Assembly (NCBI RefSeq): GCF_009389715.1
Contig: NC_052402.1
Location: 20,096,956-20,160,955 of the forward strand
Length of the DNA stretch: 64,000 bases
Reading direction: 5' to 3'
DNA from: Phoenix dactylifera
Taxonomy: Eukaryota > Streptophyta > Magnoliopsida > Arecales > Arecaceae
Shown: positions 55,801-64,000 of the stretch, in pieces
How the letters are laid out: every line of letters starts with the position of its first letter
Position numbering within the stretch: position 1 is the first letter of the stretch
The notes under the pieces: generated by a model
The model's input: only the letters and a program-made list of their open reading frames with translations
Told to the model about the DNA's origin: nothing
Databases searched by the model: none
Translations under genes and position numbers: made by a program

Positions 55801-57564
55801 TTTAAACTCTTCTAAGATTTCAACCACTTCTTGAGGCTGTGCTACTGGAATTTGGTACTGGGTCTCCTTAACAGTCAACATCCAAATGGGTGAACCGTTA
55901 TTGATCTCTTGCTCTAATTCCTTAGCATTGATTAGGTTCAATCCAAGTTTCGTTTCCTTCAGACTACTACTAGCTCCCCTCTTAACGTTGTCCTTAGGTG
56001 GGGTAGGGTGAACTACAATTTTCTTTCCACTATGATTGAAGGAACATGAATTTGATCGTCCAAACAGGGTAGCATCATGATCGTATAGCCATGGTCTGCC
56101 TAGGATAATGCTGCTTACTCCCATAGGAAGGACATCACACCATACCTTCTCCTGATAGGATTGGAATTGTATCTGGACTTGGCATCTAAGTTTAATGGGT
56201 AGTGAGGTCGAATTTATCCAAGATACTTTATAGGGATGGGGATGGGGTACGGTAGGCAACCCTAAACTCTTGATGGTGTTGGTTGATATGACATTGACAC
56301 AACTTCCACTATCTAAGATGATTTTGCAGGCTTTTTCTCTTATTTTGATAAAGGTTTGTAGGATGTTGGTCCTACGCCAATCTTCTTGTTCTTTAGCCTG
56401 GGTCAATATACATCTCACAACTCCTAGAAATTCAGACGTCTCAATGATTTCTTTCTTCTTCATATTCATCTACCAAATTGGTCTCTGCTTCGTAGACTTC
56501 TTCTCCATAATTCTCTAGAGTCTCAGGATCTTGTTCTTCTACTTCTCCTATGTGTAATGCTCTAGTGGGGCATTGGCTTGCATAATGTCCTATTTTATGA
56601 CACCTAAAACAAGGGACATTGTTTTCCTTTCTACCTTCAAGGGCATTTCCTTTGTCGTCCCTACGAGCCTGTGGAGTGATAGGATTGGGTCTGTGTGATG
56701 GATTTGAACTTGGGTTTGGCCTGCTTCCAGGGTTGCTAATCTTATTGGGTTCAGGTCGTCGAAAAATGGGTCCCCTCTGGAATCGTTCGCAGTCTCTGGC
56801 AATCTGGTAGGCTTGGTCTAAATCATGAATTTCCCTTAAGAACAATTCCCTTTGAATGTCCTCCTTAAGACCAGCTCTAAACCTAGATAGGGTTACGGCT
56901 TCTGACTCGACTATGTTGCACCTCATAGCGAACTCATCAAATTTGGCAATGTACTCAGATACAGTTTTTCCTCCTTGATTTAATCTTTGCCATTGATCTA
57001 GTAATCTCTGTTCGTAGGATAATGGGACGTATTTCTCTCTTAGCTTAATTTTCATCTGTCTCCATGTATTGATAGGTAGTTCTTCTCTTTGCCTAGTGAT
57101 CCTCTCAATATTTCTCCAGTATAACCTTGCATGTCGTGTCAACCTAAGCTTGGCAAATTTGAATTTTCTTTCTTCCGACATTTCATACCACTCAAAATAT
57201 TGACCCATGTCATTTTCCCAATCAATGTATACCTTAGGGTCTAGACATCCTTCGAAGGAGGGTGCATCAAGTCTGATACTCCTAAGGGCTCGTTCATCCT
57301 GGTCTACATGATCCTGATGTGGTCGTCGCTGATTATGTTCAGGAGTGAAAAGGTGGCGATGGGTTGGGGTGTCAATTCAGGTTCCACGTGGGTCTGTTGA
57401 TTTTCCTCTAGGGTTCCTAGCCTCTCCTCAACTTGATCAAACCTATTGTTCAATTGTTTGAACTGCTTAGTCATAGTCCTTAGGATGGTCTCAAGATTGG
57501 GGTCCATGGCTTCAATGGGTTGTGTATGTGATGGGTTGTAGGGTGATCCTGATCTAGTTGTCAT
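52862..57564 (-). pseudogene. Chromovirus gag-pol with several frame breaks
   Basis: Minus strand. Gag starts at 57564 (MTTRSGSPYN) and continues in another frame from about 57360. It holds the retrotransposon-gag region (RLTRHARLYW) and a zinc knuckle CFRCHKIGHYASQC. Pol has a protease (LDSGSCVNVIST), reverse transcriptase ([12 protein letters not shown]), RNase H ([12 protein letters not shown]), an integrase zinc-binding segment and core ([28 protein letters not shown]), the integrase C-terminus and a terminal chromodomain (YLVHWEGRPEYDDSWI). Breaks seen are a shift in gag near 57360, a gag/pol frame change near 56460, a TAA stop at about 55675-55677 between protease and reverse transcriptase, and a one-base shift near 53665 in the integrase. 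Catalytic motifs are otherwise present. Confidence 0.93.
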
Positions 57565-57989
57565 ACAAGGCTCAAGACAAAACAAAATGACTAGCCTATG
57601 CTAGGGTTTGCTAAATCTAAATCAAAGACTTATCTAATCAAAATTGGTTCACCACTTGCCCAGGCCAGTTAGACCAAGAGTTCGTGTAATCGCCATTAAC
57701 CATACTTAGCTGACACCAACTGCTTAACGGGGCTTGGCAGATAAGATGGTAGCCACGACCCTGATCGAAACTTTTCTAGACAGTAAGGAATTAGCCAAAT
57801 TCAATTAGCCTAAAGACTCGTTGTGGTTTCTAAGTTAAGTTGGCTAGTTGAGTTTTAAATTAGGCTTGGGTTCTACATTTATGAGGGTAGTTGTTTTGGG
57901 CTAAGGAAAGGTGATGAAATCCTTCCCTTATGTTGCAATTAGAGTGCCCTTAATATGATTTATGACGGATGCAACTATTTTAAATGTCC

Positions 57990-58400
57990 ACACAAGTTGA
58001 GATTTAAAATTTCAAATTTCAAATTTCGAATTTAAACTTTTGAATTTTGAATTTCAGATTTGAATTTTAGTTTTCGGCTATTGAATTTCAAATTTCAAAT
58101 TTCAAGTTTAAATTTCAAATTTAAATTTTGAATCTCAAATTTTTTTTCGGTTTCAATTTAAGTTCCCATTTTTAATTTTGAATTTCAAATTTGGATTTCA
58201 GATCTAATGTTTCAAAATTTCAAGTTTTGAAATTCGAATGCAAAATTCATATTGGAAATTTCAGATTTGGAAATTTTAGATTTGGAAATTTCAGATTTGG
58301 AGCCCAAACCTAGAATTTCAAATTTAACTTTGAAATTGTTAACTTCAAATCCTAAATTTGTGGAGATCAGATCTTAACTTTAATAACTAAAATTCGAAAT
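57990..58400. repeat. AAATTT-rich low-complexity tract in the gypsy leader
   Basis: About 400 bases dominated by AATTTCAAATTTC, GAATTTTGAATTTC and similar units, of irregular length. It lies in the leader between primer site and gag. Because AAATTT is self-complementary, the tract is nearly the same on both strands. Confidence 0.85.
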
Positions 58401-60527
58401 TAAAATTTGAAATATTCAGATTTAATTCATAAACTTAATAAGGCATGCAAATTAGGATTTTGGCATCAATGGATTTCAGGAAAGTGCAGAAATTTCAGCA
58501 AGTGCAGAATTTCAGCATAATCAATGTGCGTGTCCTAGTTAACCTTGCTCTGATACCAAAAATGATGCGGGATGAATGCGAGGGATTTAAACATAAGGAT
58601 TATCAGTAAGTTATGTTGATTAACTAGCCTAATAGCAGCAGAAAATTCAGTCACATATGGGATAAGAAAACATTAACATGAGCATAGTAATTTCAAGACT
58701 AGTTACCCGCATGTACTAATTCATTTAGGACTTAGAAGAATGGACCGTTGTGGTTGAGAAACCACTTGATTAGGACACTTCCTTCAATAAATCAGACCTA
58801 GAGTTGAGGTTTACCAAACATTGAACTTCTGGAATTTTTTTGGAGGAGGATCCTTGATCTCACTCTCGAAGGTTGATGATTGGATGACCAAGCTTCATCT
58901 TCCGTTGCAACAGAGCCCTTTTGCTATTGGTTTGGAAGGATAATTGACCCAATGACATGGAGTACTTTAAGGATCTACAAAGAAACAGGGATTAGAATTT
59001 TGGCGTAAGAGGGGAATGGAAATCACAAAAGAAAAAGGAGGCGAGAGGAGGTAGGGCAGTGGTGGATGTGGTAGTGGCTTTAGGGCCTCACGCCCAACTT
59101 GGAACAAGGGCCTCACGCCCGACCTTCTCTCAAGGTGACGAAGCAAGATTGCTAAGGAAGAAAGAAGCACTTTTTATTCATTCATCAATTGACATTACAA
59201 GATGTCATGAGGAGGTATTTATAGACTTTCCTCATGATTTGAAATTTAAACACATAATGAATGGCGCCCCACATTTGAAGGCTTGATTGCTAGAGAAAAG
59301 GAAGAAAAGTTGGCCAGCTTTAAGGGGAAGGTTTGAAGAGTTGTTGACTCCCATTTGAAATTTTCTTGCATTTGAATTGTGGCCGACCTCTTGGACTTTG
59401 AATTTGGGTGACGTGTCAACTTGTATGAGGTGGCGTCCCAATAGGTGGCACATAGCATGTTGCATAGGGATTGGTTCTTCTGACGAGGTGGCGTGACGTT
59501 GCATTGGTTCCTTTGATGAGATGGCATGATGTGGTCGGCTCCTTATGCTTGACTTCATCCTGGTTGGCGTGCTTCCATTGGTTGGAGTAGTGGTGAGGTG
59601 GCTAGCTGATGTTGATGTGGATGCCGAGGTGGTGCTCCAAGGGTGTGCAAAGGTGGTGGTAGAAACCTGACTTGGCTTGCTTTCTGACTCAATGATTTTA
59701 TTTACAGGACTCGATCAAATTTAAATTAGCCACAGTGACCTTGAGTTAATTGATTGGAGTCTTTTCCGGATTCTGGTGCCCGCACCATCAAGACTTTGGC
59801 GATCTATAAGAGGACGGAAGGAGAAGGGGAGAAGGGGAGAAGGGGAGAAGGGAGAGAAGCTCACAGCCGGGGAAAAAAAAAATAGAGCCATGCTCTATTT
59901 TTGAAAGAAGGAAAAGAAAATCCGAGAAGAATAAAAAAAAAGAAAAAGAAAAAAATAATTTATTTTTTTTAGTTTTCCACCGTGAGGGGTTACTTGTTCC
60001 CTTGTTTTCTATTTTTTTTCCTTCTTACTTTTGTAAGTATTTTTCTTTTTATGCAATCTATTAAATTTTCTTTTATGCAATCCATGTTATAGGTTTTGTT
60101 AATTTCTGTTTTTTTTGCAATCTATCAATTTTTCTTTTATGCAATATGTGTCTGAATCTTAATTTAATATTCTGCAATTTATTTTATGCATTTTGAAATT
60201 CTTATTTTAATTGCAAAGTTTTCTTTCTTCCTTTTGTTTATCTTTGAATAGAAAACTAGATCTGGTTGGTTAGAAATTAATCAAATATCCTCAAGCAATT
60301 GTTTTAAAAAAAAGAAAAAAATATATCTTGCCATGAATCTTAATGGAGTTTATATTTTTTATTTGTGTGCTCCAATCGCCTTCCTGTGGATCGACCTCCT
60401 ACAACTACTATTCATCGAATAGAGGATGGTAAGAGTAAAAAAAATAATATTTGTTTGTTGGTTAAGATTTTGACAACGACATCCTTTTTAAGTCATCCTC
60501 AAGTCTACAAGAGAATAACCGACAACA

Positions 60528-61602
60528 TAGCCTTTCTTGCTGGTCGGAGTATATCAGTTAATATTATACTTGCATAAGAGACTATCCATTCCATGCATAA
60601 AGTGAATTCAACAAGTTCTTTGATGGCCATAAAGTAGATATGGAGCCTGCCTATGATCTGCTCAACCGAAATTGTGTTCGGACAGTTCTTCACTACTTTG
60701 AATTCTCGAGCAGGATGATTAAATCGATTAAAGGATGCATCCATAATCCATCATTTGCTATTAGTGAATGGAACTCCAACTGAATTCTTTCAATCTAAAA
60801 TGGCCTTCGGCAAGGCTGTCCATTCTTCTCTTATTTATCCACAGAAGGGCTTATCTGTGGATGCAAACCTAACAGAAGATTCCCCCTTGTTGGTCATTTA
60901 CTCTTCGCTAGCCATTGTTTGTTGCTATCCATGGCCCGAGCTAGAGACTATAATACCTTCTAGAAAGCAATATTAAACTACTGTGCTCAATTTGACCAAG
61001 CTATCAATCTCCGCAAAACAGTGGTCCTCTTCGGCCCCAAGATGTCAAAGGGGCTAGCTGTTGAGCTTATCTCAATCCTAGGTACCAGAGGAGTAGATAA
61101 TTTGAAGCTGTATTTGCGAGAACCTAGACGAGATACAAGGTTGAAGCCCCTGACTTGATGCATGGAAGTGAAGGTCTCTATCCTTTGTAGGTAGAACCAC
61201 TCATTGAATTCTATCTAGGCAACTAAGGATGAAGGTGGATTGGGCATCCTTAACGAGCACCTAATACTGATGAGAACAGCAATTTTAACAGCACATCCTA
61301 AGGAGTTTGGAATCTAAAGGCTCATTACCGAGCCCTATATTTCATATGAAAAATTGCGCAAAATGGCTTGTCTACTTCACACCTTTGCAAGGCGGATCCT
61401 CTCCATCACACCCCATTTTTGCTCGGTGTAACCTTGATGCTGAAACTGTGGACCATTTATTCTTTTAATGTTGCAGAATTAGGTTAGTATGATTGCCGAT
61501 CCTTTCATTACTAGTCTTGGAATTGTTCAAGCTTTTAAATTTCTTATGTCTGCACCACATTCGAACGAAATGAGGCCGTCTCAAGCTTCACTAATCTATA
61601 TA
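60528..61602 (+). mobile_element. L1 LINE remnant: reverse transcriptase and zf-RVT region
   Basis: It continues exactly from 50704 through AFLAGRSIS, then HYFEFSSRMIKSIKGCI, NGLRQGCP (frame-shifted), AINLRKTVVLFGPKMS and, near 61400, CNLDAETVDHLFF, the zinc-binding box of plant L1 elements. Frame breaks are frequent. Confidence 0.8.
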
Positions 61603-62010
61603 TGAGGATCCATACAAGCATGTATTTAGTCTTATATTAATTATTCGCTGAGTAAATCTTGGATACTTATATAGGATCAAGAAAACTAAATAATACCTTC
61701 TAGCTAGCTATTTTGGATGAGATCCTAGATTGTTAAAAATGGTATTAGAGCAGACCCGGCCCACAACCTATAGGAACTAGGAAAACTGCCGCACGAATCC
61801 ATGGGGGCTAACCACGGACAGATCGTGGTGCTTATGATTAGATTTGAATGGATTTAAACTTTTAGCTTGATGAGGACGTTAAGGCTTAAACAAAGAGAGC
61901 AAGTGAGGACCCGTATAGGCGTATGTTTAATCCCACATCGGTTATTCGCTAAGTAGATCCTGAGTGGTTATATAAAATCTAGAGGTTAACTTAGGTCTTA
62001 TGATATGTTG
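61603..62010 (+). mobile_element. TRIM-type miniature LTR element
   Basis: The 5' LTR (about 61603-61739) starts TGAGGATCCATAC. It is followed by TGGTATTAGAGCA (61740-61752), an initiator-tRNA primer site with one mismatch, and a 150-base interior. A purine tract CAAAGAGAGCAAG then leads to a second LTR starting TGAGGACCCGTAT at 61904. The two LTRs share the TTATTCGCT..GTA and TGG.TA.TTATATA blocks. The 3' end is degraded and I cannot fix it or a target duplication. Confidence 0.65.
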
Positions 62011-62019
62011 TGATTGTCT

Positions 62020-62500
62020 ACCTCTGGCATCTAGAATTACCTTGCAATTATGAGCTCTTCTTATCAAACAATAGTTTTTTGGCCTGTCCCACCAACTAGG
62101 GTCTATCAAACTCACTTTTGATGAATCTGTACATTTTGATTCTATAGAGCAAATTTTGTGATCCAAGATTGCCGGGTCAGGGCAGCGTATGCTGCAACGA
62201 TTCCACAATCTTCGAGCTCTATTCCAAGGGTTGAGTTAACTGCTGCTGCATGACACGGCCTAAAGACTGCAACCGCCCTATTTCAAACCAGCAACATTAT
62301 TTTGGAGGGTGAATCCTTGATGGTGGTGTCTTGGGTTCATGGGCACGATAGTTCCCAACGCCCCATCTTAAGAAGCGTCAGAATACCGTCTAGAGACTCC
62401 TATTATTTTCACCAACAGTATATCTACAGAGAAGACAATTAAGTTGCTGACTACTTGACTAACTTTGCCACTACACTCTCTGCTCCTCCTATTGGCCCAT
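62020..62500 (+). mobile_element. L1 LINE remnant: RNase H domain
   Basis: Fragments of the plant-L1 RNase H read in changing frames: VELTAAA, NIILEGESLMVVSWVHGH and YIYREDN.VADYLTNFAT. In intact elements this domain is at the C-terminus of ORF2, so the LINE ends shortly after 62500. Confidence 0.75.
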
Positions 62501-62559
62501 ATATTGGAAGCCAATGTGAGAGGTGTCTCCTTTCTAAGGATCTAAAGGGCCCAAGGCTG

Positions 62560-62975
62560 CCAAAATATAATACAACTTATCAACCCGATCCATATTCGAT
62601 CTGCCATAAGCAGGTTTGGGTTCGGGCTAAATATGTTCGGATCGAAAATAGATCGACCCATTTAACCTGTTTAATATTTAGGTCAGCTTTGAATTTCAGA
62701 AATCATGCAACTTATTTAACTTATTTAAGACCAGTTTAACATGCTTAACCTGTTTTTGTCATATTTAACCCGACCCACTGAAGCTGTTTAAATCTATTTA
62801 ATTCGTTAAAAAATATTTAATCTAACTTTATCTGTTTAATAAATGAGTTATGCGTATCAGATCAGTTACCAGTATAATAAATAGGTTGAGTTCAAATATA
62901 AATTTTTAATCCGATCCACATTCAACCCAATCTATATCCAATCCGACTCGTTTTGGCCTGATTGCTACCTCTAAA
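62560..62975. mobile_element. Possible hAT-like MITE remnant
   Basis: Repeated AACCCGACC, TTTAACCTG and TTTAAC motifs, ending GCCTGATTGCTACCTCTAA. The reverse complement resembles hAT MITE ends (TTAGAGGTAGCAATC). No matching left end is found, so it is truncated or something else. Confidence 0.3.
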
Positions 62976-62989
62976 AAGGCTTTTTGTTG

Positions 62990-64000
62990 TTAACAAGAAA
63001 ATTTTTTAAAAAAATACCAAACATCAAAAATTCAAACTCACACTCCATATAATATATAAACTCTTCTCTCTTGTATTTTAAAATAATTATATAAAAAATA
63101 AATTCACCCTCCAAAGGTTCTTTTCTTTTTTAGTTAAAAAAAATTGATCTAGAGATGAAGAATACTCTCTATATATTTTTCTCCATCTCTCGCATGTCAC
63201 AACTATTCAGCCAAACAACTTGGCAGCGAGGGTTCACCAAAATCATGGTTCTCTCTGTTTCTATCCTATGCACCGTTCTGATTAAAAGAGATCAATCAAT
63301 ATGATGAACGTTACACGTAATAATAAATCTTCCATACACCGAATCCGGATCTCGTCACCATTCACAACAGCGTAAGCGCCTCTTGTTTCTACGTGGCCGG
63401 CAGCGGAAGTGGCATATCCGCGTTGGCCTGGAGATTGGGCGGTGACGGGATCCACTCATCTAAATTTTGTGCCATTAGCTTCCCTTTTCCTCCATTTCCA
63501 AAAAGAGGAGAGCTTCTCGAAACACCACTGAGAATTTTAGGGCGCCCCCAAAAAGTCATTTCCCTCAATATTTCTTGCCTTAATCTCACTCATAGAGATC
63601 GAAAGGGAGGTACTATTTTCTCCATATGAGATCGAATCTCGTCTCTGTTTCCTACTCCATGATGCATTTTTTATGTTTTTAGGCTTATTTTCACTATATT
63701 TCTCCGATTCGTTTTCGGTTTTGGAAATCTCGAGTTGCAGAGCCGCAGAGGTGTGGATTTATAATCTCTTTAAAAAAATATTTCTGTTGTTATATATCCA
63801 TGAAAGAATCTGAATGGGATGAAATATGGTTATTCTTTTTTATTTTTTTTCGAATGAGGATTAAGGTTTTGATATGGGTTCGTTGATGGTTTCGTTTCTT
63901 GTTATTCGAAATTGGGCGCCGATAGAAACTTGATTCTGATTTTTTTTTTGGTTGTTTTTTTGAGTGATTTCGTCGATCTGGGATGTGAGTTTCTCCCCGA
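62990..64000. other. Right edge: possible 5' flank of a gene, not identified
   Basis: Around 63390-63610 the sequence becomes less AT-rich, followed by GAAAGGGAG|GTACTATTTT at 63609/63610, which could be a splice donor, and T-rich sequence thereafter. There is no convincing ATG or protein match. It could be a leader exon and intron of a gene starting to the right of the window. Confidence 0.25.

Larger units (their letters stand above)
51704..59787 (-). mobile_element. Ty3/gypsy chromovirus, young but coding-defective, minus orientation
   Basis: An 8084-base element with 1225-base LTRs (51704-52928 and 58563-59787), TG...CA ends and a perfect TCAAG target duplication (51699-51703 and 59788-59792). 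By eye the LTRs differ at about eight positions (about 0.65 %). The primer site TGGTATCAGAGCAAGG (58543-58558, minus strand) matches initiator tRNA-Met. A GGGAGAAT purine tract adjoins 52929. It is nested in the solo LTR, itself inside a LINE. Confidence 0.95.
50705..60527 (+). mobile_element. Solo LTR (Athila/Tat-like), interrupted by a gypsy element
   Basis: It begins TGATGAGAGC at 50705 and ends GACAACA at 60527, with a perfect TAGCC target duplication (50700-50704 and 60528-60532). Removing the nested gypsy leaves about 1.73 kb. It contains a TATA box (TATAAG, 59805-59810) followed by GA-rich minisatellite sequence (about 59818-59858) and several TTTTATGCAATC repeats (60040-60150). A CCTGTGGATCGACC segment near 60383 recalls Athila/Tat LTR ends. 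The lineage is inference; the boundaries are firm because the LINE frame closes across them. Confidence 0.8.

Noticed and set aside
56441..56469. Programmed frameshift between gag and pol in the gypsy element
   Set aside because: No clear slippery site, and other frame breaks and a stop are present in the same copy, so damage is the simpler reading. Sister copies would settle it.
63393..63629. Frame of 78 codons at the right edge
   Set aside because: It starts with GTG, not ATG, and has no recognisable domain. Kept only as a possible gene flank.

Overview
This is plant nuclear DNA: a host gene with plant-type introns, a coiled-coil NBS-LRR resistance gene, and a dense nest of LTR retrotransposons, LINEs and MITEs primed or bounded as in angiosperms. 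No bacterial, viral-genome or organellar gene order is seen. A monocot, perhaps a palm, is my guess from overall character; I cannot prove it from this window.

Only two host genes can be supported. (1) A group-II calcium-dependent protein kinase on the minus strand (38107-46219): eight exons can be joined into a 548-residue protein with intact phases, but intron 1 is 5.8 kb and carries a retroelement. (2) An intact, single-ORF CC-NBS-LRR gene on the minus strand (18328-22050, 1240 aa), with a (CT)n tract just upstream of its start and a probable 3' UTR intron.

Left block (1-15223): the 3' end of a Ty3/gypsy chromovirus (integrase C-terminus, chromodomain, 3' LTR) runs in from the left edge. 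Its 2.4 kb LTR is split by a complete young Ty1/copia element (3173-13384, TSD CCCCT) that keeps a full 1321-aa gag-pol. Its two 2.34 kb LTRs differ at only about 13 sites by eye. Centre-left (15224-26555): a segment copied from the kinase intron, a truncated non-autonomous LTR element, the NLR gene, a minus-oriented solo gypsy LTR (22713-25088), a (TA)n tract, and a second copy of the truncated element, so the NLR sits between direct repeats. Next (26280-34150): an L1 LINE split by an older, broken copia element (26812-33376, TSD CATTT).

Centre-right: a hAT-type MITE (36184-36734, 8-bp TSD), then the kinase gene with a complete non-autonomous LTR element in intron 1 (43263-44831, TSD ATATT). 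Right block (47885-62500): one decayed L1 LINE can be followed through four insertions: a Harbinger-type element filled with 138-bp AT-rich repeats (48161-49980, TSD TAA), a solo LTR (50705-60527, TSD TAGCC), a young but frameshifted gypsy chromovirus nested inside that LTR (51704-59787, TSD TCAAG), and a TRIM (61603-about 62010). The last 1.5 kb may be the 5' flank of another gene, but nothing can be named there.

The most unusual signal is in the copia LTR. About 13 short imperfect palindromes of the type TCCTAAT-TGG-ATTAGGA are clustered just upstream of the TATA box. Their arms change in a compensating way between copies, and longer hairpins lie immediately before and after the TATA box.
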